Shown here in pieces: positions 8,078 through 16,652 of a stretch of DNA of 64,000 bases. The notes beneath the pieces were generated by a model. The model was given only the letters and a program-made list of their open reading frames with translations, was not told where the DNA came from and ran no database searches. Origin of the DNA: an uncultured Lachnospiraceae bacterium (GTDB lineage: Bacteria > Bacillota > Clostridia > Lachnospirales > Lachnospiraceae); contig CAJUDM010000023.1 in NCBI GenBank assembly GCA_910584915.1, positions 9,822-73,821 on the forward strand. Reading direction: 5' to 3'. Each line of letters opens with the position of its first letter. Within the stretch, counting starts at the first letter, position 1. Both the position numbers and the translations under genes were made by a program.

Positions 8078-9424
8078 TCACAATATCGCCCCCTGCTCTC
8101 TCAGCTTCCGCGCCACTTTCTCATAGCAAAAACTCTCTTTATCCAGCGCGTACACCGCCGCCATCACACCGGCGGCATGACCGGTTGACATACATGTCAT
8201 GGAGATGCGCAGAGAGGCGTTCGCCTCAAAGTCCGAGCTGACGCACCGCCCCGCCGCAAAGCAGTTATCCAGCGTTTCCGCCATCAGGCATTCCCACGGA
8301 ATATGGTATCCCGTCAATATCCTCTCGCACGCCATTTTGTTATCCTGTCTGTGAATGTCTATGGGAAATGCGCCCATGCCCACATCGGTGCTGCCGGATC
8401 TCGCGGATACGATGTCTTCCCTTGTCATGACATATCTCCCCCTGATCCTTCCGCTCTCCCGTATTCCCACATATCCCGTCTGGACCATATACGCGTTTTG
8501 AAACGCAGGGATGGCATCCCGAAACCAGTTTAGCAGTTCATTGAGCTGACGAATACCTATAAACTGGCTTTCCGACAACTCCTCTTCCCTCCAGGGATCG
8601 GTGCTCACGCGGGAATAGTTGATGACAACCTCCCCCGGGCGCGTTGTCTGCATCATATGGATCTCATCCCGCAGGAGGCTCAGCCTTCCTGCCTCATACC
8701 CTTTTTCCAGCGCCCCCTGAAATCCCCATAAATGCAGAAAATCCATATCGGAGGCGGCAGCGTCCCGGAACGTTTTAAAATCACCAGGGTTCGCCCGCAC
8801 ATACGCTTTCAACAGCGGAATATCCACATTTCCCACGCGCCCGAGCACTGTCACCGGCTGGTTTTGTCCGCTCTCATCACCGGACATGATATCGTTTCCC
8901 CCCAGATAAGCCGCATACCCGTTCCCGGTGGCATCCACCAGCGCTCCACATGTTATCTCCAGATGTCCCATCTTTGTCAAAACCACGACGCCTCTGACAA
9001 TTCCGTTTTCCGTTTTCACTTCCTCCAGCATGGCCTGCATCAGCACCTTCACCCGATACCGGTTCAGAAATTCAAACAGCGCATATTTCATAGCCTCCGC
9101 GTCATAGGGTACGATCGCAGAGCAATACCCCGTCGTATCCGGCACCGGCTGTGCCTTTTCATCTTTTGTCCTCAAAAGTTCCAGAAATTCCCGCGCGATC
9201 CCCGCGATCACTGTCCTTTCCGAATCCTCCGGTGTCATAAGCGCCTCCAGCGGTCCCATCGTCACAACGCCGCCCGGAAAAGGCGCTGCCTCTATCAATA
9301 TCGTTTCCGCCCCGCTCTTTGAGGCTGCAGCCGCTGCCATCACACCGGCAATGCCGCCTCCCGCCACCAGAACATCACACTTCATGGCCTCCCGTTTTTC
9401 TTCCGTATTTCTGTTTCTGTCCAT
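8078..9424 (-). CDS. FAD-dependent oxidoreductase (FAD_oxidored / PF12831-like)
   Basis: 448 aa from the ATG at 9424, chosen because GGAGG lies 6 nt upstream; an upstream in-frame start has no site. The N-terminal Rossmann motif is DVLVAGGGIAGVMAAAAASK, followed by the acidic end of the second strand (LIEAAPFPGG). A GALVDATGNGYAAYLGG segment and a C-terminal CFAAGRCVSSDFEA stretch are typical of the family. It is the last gene of the aldolase/TRAP operon and probably oxidises or reduces the imported acid or a breakdown product; the substrate is not evident. There is no signal peptide, so it is cytoplasmic. Confidence 0.85.
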   Translation of the reverse strand: MDRNRNTEEKREAMKCDVLVAGGGIAGVMAAAAASKSGAETILIEAAPFPGGVVTMGPLEALMTPEDSERTVIAGIAREFLELLRTKDEKAQPVPDTTGYCSAIVPYDAEAMKYALFEFLNRYRVKVLMQAMLEEVKTENGIVRGVVVLTKMGHLEITCGALVDATGNGYAAYLGGNDIMSGDESGQNQPVTVLGRVGNVDIPLLKAYVRANPGDFKTFRDAAASDMDFLHLWGFQGALEKGYEAGRLSLLRDEIHMMQTTRPGEVVINYSRVSTDPWREEELSESQFIGIRQLNELLNWFRDAIPAFQNAYMVQTGYVGIRESGRIRGRYVMTREDIVSARSGSTDVGMGAFPIDIHRQDNKMACERILTGYHIPWECLMAETLDNCFAAGRCVSSDFEANASLRISMTCMSTGHAAGVMAAVYALDKESFCYEKVARKLREQGAIL

Positions 9425-9451
9425 AGAAATCCTCCATGCTGCCAATACCTG

Positions 9452-9502
9452 CAAATTTGGGCATCAGCACAAATTTGTCTGTGAAAAATTTATTTTTCAC
9501 AG
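9452..9502 (-). other. Paired hairpins between dctM and FAD oxidoreductase genes
   Basis: CTGTGAAAAAT/ATTTTTCACAG at 9479-9502 is a perfect inverted repeat, next to two CAAATTTG sequences (9452-9459 and 9469-9476). The group fills most of the 92-nt gap. The first hairpin resembles the outer stem of the one at 32512-32542 in the microcompartment operon. No long uridine run follows, so RNA processing or stability is more likely than full termination. Confidence 0.5.
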
Positions 9503-9516
9503 TAATCTTCCTTTCC

Positions 9517-10818
9517 CTAACCAAGCCCGTAGATCAGGTTCGGCAGTGCCGTCGAGAACGCCGGAACAAATGTGATCATAAGAAGGACCGCTATCATCAC
9601 CGCATAGAAGGGCAGCATTCCCTTTGTCAGCTGTTCTATGCTTCTCTTGGATATGGCGCTGCACACAAAAAGCAGGACGCCCACCGGCGGTGTGATCAGC
9701 CCGATCCCCAGATTCAATATCATGATCACGCCGAGCTGTACCGGACTCATGCCGATCGCTGCCACTACCGGGAGAAGGATCGGTGTGATGATCAGGATGC
9801 TGCAGATCATATCCATCATCGTCCCCATCACGAGCAGCAGCAGGTTGATCAGGAGCAATAAGATGATCGGATTGTCCGAAATCCCGAGCAGCAGGTTTGT
9901 CAGTTTAGCCGGAATCCTCAGATATGCCACCACCCATCCGAAGGCGGAGGAGATGCCGATCAGCGCCATGACCATAGCCAGTGTCTTCAAGCTGTTTTTC
10001 AGGATATTGACCATCTCCCGGAAGGGGATCTCACGGTATATCACAAAGGTCACAAACATCGCATAGATACAGGCGATCGCAGCCGATTCCGTAGCGGTAA
10101 ACACACCTGACACCACGCCCAGCACCACCACCAGAACTGTTCCCAGTCCCCAGATCCCTTTTAACGTTGCCGTGAGCGTCCGGCGCAGAGAGAATTTCTC
10201 CCCCACAGGATAGTTTCGTTTTTTTGCCACGATATAACAGTACACCATGAGCGCCACGCCCAAAAACACACCGGGTACAAGGCCGCCCATAAACAACTGC
10301 CCTACGGATACACCGCCCGCAGCCATCGCGAAAATGACCATGTTGTGGCTGGGCGGTATCAGAAGCCCCTGCACGGAACTAGACATGGTGACAGCCGCCG
10401 AAAAATCCGTATCGTATCCGTTTTCATCCATCACAGGGATCAGCATGGCGCCGATGGAGGAGACGTCAGCCGTAGGCGATCCCGATATCCCGCCGAAGAA
10501 CATGCTGGCGACAATGTTTACCATACCCAGCCCGCAGCGCATCCATCCCACCAGCGCATCCGCCAGATTCACCAGCCGCTTTGTGATCCCTCCGGCACTC
10601 ATGATCTCCCCCGCCAGAATAAAGAACGGGACCGCCATCAGGGAAAAGGAATTCAATCCTTTCACGGTCTGCTGCGCCACGGTCTGCAGAGGGATTCCCA
10701 GGTACAATACCGTGACCAGGGTGGATGCCCCGATGGAAAACAGGATATGGTTCCCTAAAAATATCAGGAGAAAGAAACTTCCCAATAAGATGATCGTTGC
10801 GATTACTTCCGTTGACAT
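9517..10818 (-). CDS. TRAP transporter large permease subunit (DctM family)
   Basis: 433 aa from the ATG at 10818, which has GGGAGG upstream; the longer frame is an overlap artefact of the small-subunit gene. About 12 hydrophobic segments cover the protein. Conserved features include the MSAGGITKRLVNLADALVGW region, GISGSPTADVSSIGAMLIP and IPPSHNMVIFAMAAGG. It forms the ion-coupled translocation channel with the small subunit, whose stop lies 16 nt inside this gene. With the binding protein at 11431-12522 it makes a complete tripartite carrier of the C4-dicarboxylate/sugar-acid class. Confidence 0.92.
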   Translation of the reverse strand: MSTEVIATIILLGSFFLLIFLGNHILFSIGASTLVTVLYLGIPLQTVAQQTVKGLNSFSLMAVPFFILAGEIMSAGGITKRLVNLADALVGWMRCGLGMVNIVASMFFGGISGSPTADVSSIGAMLIPVMDENGYDTDFSAAVTMSSSVQGLLIPPSHNMVIFAMAAGGVSVGQLFMGGLVPGVFLGVALMVYCYIVAKKRNYPVGEKFSLRRTLTATLKGIWGLGTVLVVVLGVVSGVFTATESAAIACIYAMFVTFVIYREIPFREMVNILKNSLKTLAMVMALIGISSAFGWVVAYLRIPAKLTNLLLGISDNPIILLLLINLLLLVMGTMMDMICSILIITPILLPVVAAIGMSPVQLGVIMILNLGIGLITPPVGVLLFVCSAISKRSIEQLTKGMLPFYAVMIAVLLMITFVPAFSTALPNLIYGLG

Positions 10819-11297
10819 AAAACACCTCCCATCTGATAAATGAGCATGACTGCCATACAGACTCCTCCGATACAGACCGAACCGTAGAGCAGCGAGGTTG
10901 GCAGGCCGCTCCCGGGAAGCTTTGTGCCGTGGGTCTGTCTGATCAGTTCTATTCCCTTCCAGAAAAGAACGCCGCAAAACAGGATATTGATCGCTGTGAA
11001 TACCACTTCCCTTATTTTCAGCCCCATCTTCCCGAACGCCTTATCAAATACCGTCATGCGGACATGGCTTTTATCTTTTACAGCCAGCGCTGCCGACAAA
11101 AGGGACATCCAGACCATCAGGATCCTCGATATTTCCTCTGCCCACGCCGGTGAATGATTCCATATAAACCGCCCCGCCACCGCATAGGATATAATGAGAA
11201 CCTGTCCCGCCAGACACAGCATGCACACCCACTGGATCAGACGGTAGAATCCCTCCGCCAGGCGGACAGGTATTGTTTTTTCAGGATGATTCTCCAT
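10803..11297 (-). CDS. TRAP transporter small permease subunit (DctQ family)
   Basis: 164 aa with four predicted membrane helices (about residues 15-35, 50-70, 90-110, 130-150) and the AWAEEISRILMVWMSLLSAA segment characteristic of DctQ. AAGGAG precedes the ATG. It overlaps dctM by 16 nt, so the two are probably translationally coupled. It scaffolds the large subunit and is needed for transport. Confidence 0.9.
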   Translation of the reverse strand: MENHPEKTIPVRLAEGFYRLIQWVCMLCLAGQVLIISYAVAGRFIWNHSPAWAEEISRILMVWMSLLSAALAVKDKSHVRMTVFDKAFGKMGLKIREVVFTAINILFCGVLFWKGIELIRQTHGTKLPGSGLPTSLLYGSVCIGGVCMAVMLIYQMGGVLCQRK

Positions 11298-11384
11298 AGT
11301 GATCTCCTTTCCACTACAATATATTTGTGATTAATCTCTCTTACAGCCGGTAAGAAATTACCCGTCTTGTTGCTTTGTAAATGC

Positions 11385-11417
11385 GAAGGGACGCCGTTTT
11401 CCATACGACGCCCCTTC
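11385..11417 (-). other. Stem-loop between TRAP binding-protein and DctQ genes
   Basis: GAAGGGACGCCG pairs with CGACGCCCCTTC (one mismatch) across a short loop, 14 nt after the binding-protein stop and before dctQ. Inference: partial termination or 3' protection raises binding-protein output above that of the membrane subunits, a common arrangement in TRAP and ABC operons. Confidence 0.55.
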
Positions 11418-11430
11418 TTCTCCCGCTTTA

Positions 11431-12522
11431 TCACTGTGCGTCAATGATAGCCTGTAAAAGCTCCTCATACCCTTCCGAGTATTCCGCATACATCGGGCTG
11501 ACTGCATCTTTCCACTCCTGCATATCATCCGGCTCCACGAATGTCATCCCTTTCTCCTCGAGTGCCGCGCGATAGCCGTCCAGCTCCGCATCGGCGATCT
11601 CTTTGTAATAGGCGCCCGCCTCATCCATGGCATCCTGGATGATCTTCTGATCCTCCGCGCTCAGTTTGTTCCAGAAGCCGTCATTGATCAGGATCAGGCT
11701 TGCCTCGTACTGATGTGCCATGTCCAGAACATAGCTGCTCACTTCAAAGAAACTCATATTCAAAATGCCCTTGAGTGGGTTGTCCGCTCCGTCCACAATA
11801 CCTGTCTGGAGAGAGCTGTACAGCTCGTTATAGGAGATCGGCGTCGCAGATGCGCCCAGCTTCTCCACCATGGTCGTAGCCAGGGAATTGGTCGGCACAC
11901 GGATCTTCAGGTTATTCATATCTGCCAGTGAAGAAACCTCGTCATCCACAAAGAAGAAATATCTGCTCGACGGCTGCAGATAGCCAAGACCATGCACGCC
12001 CAGGCTCTTATCCGTCAGTTCCTGCAGCATTTTATCTCCGACTTCGCCGTCCAGCACCCTGTTTGCCGACTCCAGATCTTCAAATATAAAGGGAAGTGAA
12101 AGCAAATTCATGGATTCCGCCCCCAGATCCGCCAGCCAGGAAGGATTGGTCCTGCACATTTCCAGCGCTCCCATCTGAACGGAGTTAAGAATATCCGCCA
12201 TCTCTCCGAGCTGTCCAGCCGGATATACCTCAACCTTGATCCTGCCGCCGCTTTTTTCGGATACCAGTTCCGCAAACTTGTACTCAAATTGTGTCTCCAC
12301 ATCATTTTCCGCCTGCACATCCGCCAGACGAAGTACGATCTCCTCCCCTGACGAAGCTTCCGCCCCGGTTTCCTCCGAAGTGCTTTCCGCTGTCTCCTCA
12401 GGCGCGCTCTCCTGCACAGTGGGAGTTTCCTCCGCAGCATTTTCCGCGCCGCTATTTCCGCAGCCGATCAGTGCTGCTGCCATTGTGATACTGCATAATA
12501 ACGCCAATATTCTTTTTTTCAT
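11431..12522 (-). CDS. TRAP transporter solute-binding lipoprotein (DctP family)
   Basis: 363 aa starting at MKKRILALLCSITMAAALIG with lipobox IGCG, so a lipid-anchored extracellular receptor. A Glu/Thr/Ser-rich linker of about 45 residues precedes the DctP fold (LRLADVQAENDVETQ, VEVYPAGQLG, LKIRVPTNSLATTM). The segment LKIRVP carries the arginine that in studied DctP proteins binds the substrate carboxylate, so an organic acid ligand is likely. GGGAGG lies upstream. It stands between the aldolase genes and the two TRAP membrane subunits in the same operon. Confidence 0.9.
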   Translation of the reverse strand: MKKRILALLCSITMAAALIGCGNSGAENAAEETPTVQESAPEETAESTSEETGAEASSGEEIVLRLADVQAENDVETQFEYKFAELVSEKSGGRIKVEVYPAGQLGEMADILNSVQMGALEMCRTNPSWLADLGAESMNLLSLPFIFEDLESANRVLDGEVGDKMLQELTDKSLGVHGLGYLQPSSRYFFFVDDEVSSLADMNNLKIRVPTNSLATTMVEKLGASATPISYNELYSSLQTGIVDGADNPLKGILNMSFFEVSSYVLDMAHQYEASLILINDGFWNKLSAEDQKIIQDAMDEAGAYYKEIADAELDGYRAALEEKGMTFVEPDDMQEWKDAVSPMYAEYSEGYEELLQAIIDAQ

Positions 12523-12553
12523 CCCGGTAATTCCTCCCGTTTCTCTGTGATTT

Positions 12554-13474
12554 TTATAGTTTTCCGATTTCCCGCAAAATATCCAGTGTAATTTCCATCT
12601 CCTCCTGTGTCGCCGGGGCAAGAGGACTCCTCGCCGGCCCCACTTTGATCCCCGTCACCGCCTCGATCGCAGGGCGCAGGATCGAGTTGGGAAGAATCCT
12701 GCCGTTCTGCCCTGTGGACTTGCAGAAGCGGTACATCGGCACAAAGATCTCTTTCGCCTTTTCATTGTCTCCTTCCGCAAAGGCTTTAAAGATAGCGCGC
12801 ACTTCCGGTCCGAAGATGTGGGAACCGCCGCTTACCAGTCCCATTGCGCCCTGTACGATGGTGGGAAGAAGCATCACATCATCGCCGTTGTAGATTGCAA
12901 AATCAGGATCGGCATCCTTCGTCGCCAGATAAAAATCCGTCACCTGCGTCGGATTGACTCCCGCCTCATCCTTCACGCCGACAATGTTGGGGATTCCGGC
13001 AAGGCGCCCAACCGTCTCCGCCTCCATATTGACACCCACGAAAATGGGGATGTTGTAGAGCATGATCTTACAGCTTGTGCTCTCCGCTACAGCCTTAAAA
13101 TGATTGTAAACCCCCTCCTGTGTCGGCTTGTTGTAGAACGGGCAGACTACCATACACAGTTCGATCCCGAGTTTTTCCGCCTCCTTTGTGAGGGCGATAG
13201 TCTCCTTCGTGGACGCGCAGCCTGTCCCCGCGATCACCGGCTTTCTCCCCGCGGCGGCCTTCACAGCCGTCTCCATCAGTTTCACCCGCTCTTCAAACCG
13301 TAGCAGGCTTGCCTCGCCTGTCGTCCCGGTCACGATCAGGGAATCCCCCATATCCTTTTCGATCAGATACTCTATCAACTCCGCGTAGGTGTCGTACTTT
13401 ACCTCTTCATTCTCATCAAAGGGCGTGATCACCGGAATCAGGATCTGCCCATATTTTTCTACAAATTTGTTCAT
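12554..13474 (-). CDS. DapA-family class I aldolase/synthase (dihydrodipicolinate synthase superfamily)
   Basis: 306 aa TIM-barrel lyase. The catalytic tyrosine motif is LYNIPIFVG (about Y139) and the Schiff-base lysine is in VGVKDEAG (about K167). The GTTGEASLL loop binds the keto-acid carboxylate. A second paralogue lies directly upstream, so this is unlikely to be the lysine-pathway DapA. The operon context (TRAP importer, alcohol dehydrogenase, FAD oxidoreductase) suggests cleavage of a 2-keto-3-deoxy acid or similar to pyruvate. The exact substrate cannot be assigned. Confidence 0.85.
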   Translation of the reverse strand: MNKFVEKYGQILIPVITPFDENEEVKYDTYAELIEYLIEKDMGDSLIVTGTTGEASLLRFEERVKLMETAVKAAAGRKPVIAGTGCASTKETIALTKEAEKLGIELCMVVCPFYNKPTQEGVYNHFKAVAESTSCKIMLYNIPIFVGVNMEAETVGRLAGIPNIVGVKDEAGVNPTQVTDFYLATKDADPDFAIYNGDDVMLLPTIVQGAMGLVSGGSHIFGPEVRAIFKAFAEGDNEKAKEIFVPMYRFCKSTGQNGRILPNSILRPAIEAVTGIKVGPARSPLAPATQEEMEITLDILREIGKL

Positions 13475-13500
13475 TATATTGTCTCCTCATCTTCAGATTT

Positions 13501-14376
13501 TTATCGTTCAAAAGTTTCCCGGATCTTCCTTTTTTCTTCCTCCGGCAGATAAGTAATGGGACTTCTGCAATACCCCGGCTCTCTGCCCAGCACTTCCAGC
13601 GCATATTTCAGGCGGATTGGGAACTGGTTCCCTCCCAGACACTGCCACTTGTCATAGAGCGCTGCCTGCAGGGCAAGCCCTCTTTTGTGGTCTCCTGTCT
13701 TCGCACACTGCCACATCTCACAGGATTCTCTCGGAAATACTGATAAAATGGCGCTGATCGCTCCCGCCGCTCCCAGGTCAAAACAGGAATAGATCATATC
13801 GTCCGTTGCCGCATAGACTTTCCCTGTATCCCCCACTGTCATGATATCCGCATAGAGCGCCTGAATGCCGCCCACACTCTGCTTGATCCCTCTGACATAC
13901 TCTGTGTGGTCGATCAGCTTTTTGAACAGTCCGGGGGTGATCGTGTTCTGCGGGATCACATTATAGATAATGACAGGCAGCTTAACCTCCTCGGAGATCG
14001 CCTTATAAAACTGATACATCCCCTCCTCATTCGGCACCAGCACATTGTAGGCGGTGGGCGTCACCATAACGGCGTCGGCTCCCGCCTTTTTCGCCTCCAG
14101 CCCCGCACGGACCGCGTCCCGGGTACAGGTTCTCATGATACCGCACACAACAGGCTGCTCCTCGCTGACATATTTTTTTGCCGTCCTGATCAGTTCTGCC
14201 AGCTCCTCATCCCGCAGTGTCGGTCCCTCTCCCGTGCTCCCCCCGACGCTCACGCCGTCCACGCCGGCATCCAGGGAAATCTTCATTTCTTTTTCCGCCA
14301 GTTTCAGATCGATCGTTCCGTCCTCCCGAAACGGTGTGATGATCGGCGGAATAATTCCTTCCAGTTTCTTTTCCAT
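13501..14376 (-). CDS. DapA-family class I aldolase/dehydratase, second copy
   Basis: 291 aa. Catalytic residues are in IIYNVIPQNT (about Y133) and RGIKQSVGG (about K161); the phosphate/carboxylate loop is GGSTGEGPTL. Of two adjacent ATG codons I prefer 14376 because the AGGAGG site is 5 nt away (2 nt from 14379). It is clearly diverged from the next gene, so the pair may catalyse two steps or handle two substrates. It is followed by 26 nt and the second DapA homologue. Confidence 0.85.
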   Translation of the reverse strand: MEKKLEGIIPPIITPFREDGTIDLKLAEKEMKISLDAGVDGVSVGGSTGEGPTLRDEELAELIRTAKKYVSEEQPVVCGIMRTCTRDAVRAGLEAKKAGADAVMVTPTAYNVLVPNEEGMYQFYKAISEEVKLPVIIYNVIPQNTITPGLFKKLIDHTEYVRGIKQSVGGIQALYADIMTVGDTGKVYAATDDMIYSCFDLGAAGAISAILSVFPRESCEMWQCAKTGDHKRGLALQAALYDKWQCLGGNQFPIRLKYALEVLGREPGYCRSPITYLPEEEKRKIRETFER

Positions 14377-14388
14377 CATGTCCTCCTC

Positions 14389-15417
14389 TCACATTCGGAT
14401 CAGATATTTCATTGCCTCATGGCTTTTCAGCTTCTCGTACGCATTGCCGATCTCTGCAAGCGCAACCGGATTCTCCTTGTCATACCAGGCTGATACATCG
14501 ATCTTTCCTGTGACAAGCAACGCACATACATCCCCGTGGGTTTCCTCCTCATCATAACCGCCCGCATATACCCGGAAACTTCTCTTTGCCGAAAAAGCAT
14601 GTATACCGCTCTCACTCCTGTCATTCCATCCATAGATGCCGACGATCCCATTTTCCTTCAGCATACCAATGCATGTATTCAACACCTCCGAACTGCCCAC
14701 GCCGTCTATGATCCCGTCGAGCAGTGCCTTATCGCCCAACATCCCCTGCAGTTCTTCTCTCAGGTTTTCCGTTTTATAATCCAGATATTCGGAAATGCCG
14801 ATCCGCTCAAAGGCATTTTTCCTTTTTATGCTTCCGGCTGCAATAACGCGACATCCGTGCAGCAGCCCGTACTGCGCAAATGCCAGCGAATTAGCGCCGG
14901 AGCCGATGACCAGAAGATTACTGCCGCGGATTATGTGCAGGCGTTTAAAATAGGACAGTGTCTCCCGCAGGGTTATGATCAGGGGCGCATCCCTCTCCTC
15001 GACTTCCCGCCAGACCACCTGATTCACACGATTTTTCTCCCAGAGAGCTCTGTCTTTCCCCTCCCGCCTCATCTCCCAATGGTCTTTCGCGATGCTGTAT
15101 TCGGAGAACCCTCCCCAGCAGACACCGAGTCCTATCTGCGGAATGGGCGAAACGCCCACGCGGGTGATCAGATCACCCTCCTTAAAATTTTTCACTTTTT
15201 TTCCGACAGCAGCCACTCTTCCCACGCTCTCATGCCCGAGTACCGCCGGATAGCTGACAGGATTGGGGTGTCCTCCACGCATAAGCCTCAGATCCGTCCC
15301 CGCGCAGGTCGTTCCGTATGCAGTCTTGCAGAGAACCTCATAATCACCGGGTTCAGGAATCGGAACATCCCATATTTCCAGTCTGTAGTCCCCGGTGATC
15401 ACTGCCGCCTTCATCAT
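14389..15417 (-). CDS. Zinc-dependent medium-chain alcohol dehydrogenase
   Basis: 342 aa. The GroES-like catalytic domain has the TTCAGTDLRLMRGGHP and GHESVGRVAAVG signature (zinc ligand C, H and E positions), and the nucleotide-binding domain has VIGSGANSLAFAQYG. The usual four-cysteine structural zinc lobe is not evident, unlike sorbitol or threonine dehydrogenases. It is the first gene of the operon, 350 nt from the divergent FadR-type regulator, and probably oxidises a hydroxyl of the imported acid before aldol cleavage. Confidence 0.85.
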   Translation of the reverse strand: MMKAAVITGDYRLEIWDVPIPEPGDYEVLCKTAYGTTCAGTDLRLMRGGHPNPVSYPAVLGHESVGRVAAVGKKVKNFKEGDLITRVGVSPIPQIGLGVCWGGFSEYSIAKDHWEMRREGKDRALWEKNRVNQVVWREVEERDAPLIITLRETLSYFKRLHIIRGSNLLVIGSGANSLAFAQYGLLHGCRVIAAGSIKRKNAFERIGISEYLDYKTENLREELQGMLGDKALLDGIIDGVGSSEVLNTCIGMLKENGIVGIYGWNDRSESGIHAFSAKRSFRVYAGGYDEEETHGDVCALLVTGKIDVSAWYDKENPVALAEIGNAYEKLKSHEAMKYLIRM

Positions 15418-15464
15418 CCTCTTCCTCCTTTACAAATCTCCATTTTTATTGTATTATTGTAATA

Positions 15465-15513
15465 TTGTATGACGTCATATGATAATAATCTCAGTTTGAA
15501 GTCAAAATGTCAA
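15465..15513 (-). promoter_or_regulatory. Promoter and palindromic operator of the aldolase/TRAP operon
   Basis: A perfect 12-bp palindrome TATGACGTCATA at 15468-15479, extendable to about 19 bp, matches the style of FadR/GntR operators. Just upstream on the minus strand are TTGACA (15513-15508), a 17-nt spacer and GATTAT (15490-15485). The palindrome therefore overlaps the start of transcription, fitting repression by the divergent FadR-type regulator until its effector binds. Confidence 0.65.
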
Positions 15514-15607
15514 TATAAATTTTCATTTTTGTATAATTTTCATATTTTTTATCTTTTGATTTTATGCAAATTGCACAATCTCATTTTCAGTTATTGACAT
15601 AAACTAC

Positions 15608-15637
15608 TTTACAAACTATTTTCAAATTATTTATAAT
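15608..15637 (+). promoter_or_regulatory. Promoter of the FadR-type regulator gene
   Basis: TTTACA (15608-15613), an 18-nt spacer and TATAAT (15632-15637) in very AT-rich sequence, about 130 nt before the start codon. A second TTGACA at 15594-15599 lies further upstream. The remaining leader contains only weak inverted repeats. Confidence 0.5.
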
Positions 15638-15766
15638 GAAGAGGGCAGCTGTTCGCTCCCGTTCTTCCTATACTGCAGGAAGCTTATACCTGTATCAATT
15701 CAGATGCGTCTGACATTGCTTTTAAACAGGCTCAGCCAATATTACAACACAAGGGGAAATAAACTT

Positions 15767-16471
15767 ATGAGAGAAATACAGCGTATCTCCATTACAGATT
15801 CTGTTGTTGACAGCATCCGGGAACTGATCACATCCGGCGAATATAAAGCGGGGGATAAGCTTCCTACCGAAATGAACTTATGTGCCAGTCTGAAAGTGAG
15901 CAGAACCTGCGTGCGCGAAGCTTTGAGGGTCCTGCAGGCACTCGGCTATGTGGATATGCTGCCGGGAAAGGGCGCGTTTGTGGCAGAACCCAAAAATAAT
16001 GAACAGGAAAAAAGCTGGTATGATGTGGAGAATCCCAATTTTTACGACTTTATGGAAGTGAGGATGGCGATCGAGACACTGGCGATCCGCCTGTCCGTGG
16101 AAAGAGCTTCCGAAAAACAGATCCAGGATCTGGATGAGATACATTCCCGGTTTCTGGAGGCAAACGAACTTCACAATATGAACCAGCTCATCATGCTGGA
16201 CGAACTGTTCCACAAAGAAATCGTTTCCTTCACCGACAATGAACTGCTGATCAATATCAACAAACAGGTTTTAAACTGTTTCAGGGCATACCGCGGAGAC
16301 TCTTTTACAAATGAACAGACTTATAAGAACGCTGTGGAACCGCACAGCAGGATACTCGAATGCTTCCACAGCAGAGATGCGCTGAACGCCGTAAATGAAA
16401 TGAGAAATCATCTCAATATCACACGGCGGGATATGGAGGAAATACATAAACTCAGCAAAGAGGAATACTAG
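15767..16471 (+). CDS. GntR-family transcriptional regulator, FadR subfamily (FCD domain)
   Basis: 234 aa. The winged helix covers about residues 1-75 (ELITSGEYKAGDKLPTEMNL, then VSRTCVREALRVLQALGYVD), followed by an all-helical FCD ligand domain with metal-binding-type histidines (LDELFHKEIVS and HSRILECFHS). I start at 15767 because AAGGGG lies about 10 nt upstream and the domain begins there; the open frame extends upstream without a site. It diverges from the acid-utilisation operon and most likely represses it through the palindrome at 15468. FCD regulators usually respond to organic acids. Confidence 0.9.
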   Translation: MREIQRISITDSVVDSIRELITSGEYKAGDKLPTEMNLCASLKVSRTCVREALRVLQALGYVDMLPGKGAFVAEPKNNEQEKSWYDVENPNFYDFMEVRMAIETLAIRLSVERASEKQIQDLDEIHSRFLEANELHNMNQLIMLDELFHKEIVSFTDNELLININKQVLNCFRAYRGDSFTNEQTYKNAVEPHSRILECFHSRDALNAVNEMRNHLNITRRDMEEIHKLSKEEY

Positions 16472-16499
16472 ACAGATTATAAAATATTTTACAGACTAT

Positions 16500-16532
16500 A
16501 CGCCGTCAGAGCTTATGATCCCCTGACGGCGT
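16500..16532 (+). terminator. Rho-independent terminator of the FadR-type gene
   Basis: ACGCCGTCAG (16500-16509) pairs perfectly with CTGACGGCGT (16523-16532), followed by a T-rich tract. It sits 28 nt after the regulator stop. Confidence 0.8.
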
Positions 16533-16652
16533 ACATTTTATCTTTCTTGTATCTGTTTTATCGGAATCCGTTTCTGCTGTCACTCTTTGATCACATCCAG
16601 CTCCGTGAGATTGACGCCGGAAGCAGTCAGTATCACTTTTAATTCAATGTTT

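Noticed and set aside
8303..9322. Several long plus-strand frames opposite the FAD oxidoreductase
   Set aside because: They are antisense shadows of a clear gene, with no ribosome binding sites and Arg/His/Pro-rich translations.
16540..16652. Minus-strand frame ending VILTASGVNLTELDVIKE after DUF1846
   Set aside because: It looks like a short protein tail, but it follows a stop codon without a start or ribosome binding site. Too short to claim as a gene remnant.
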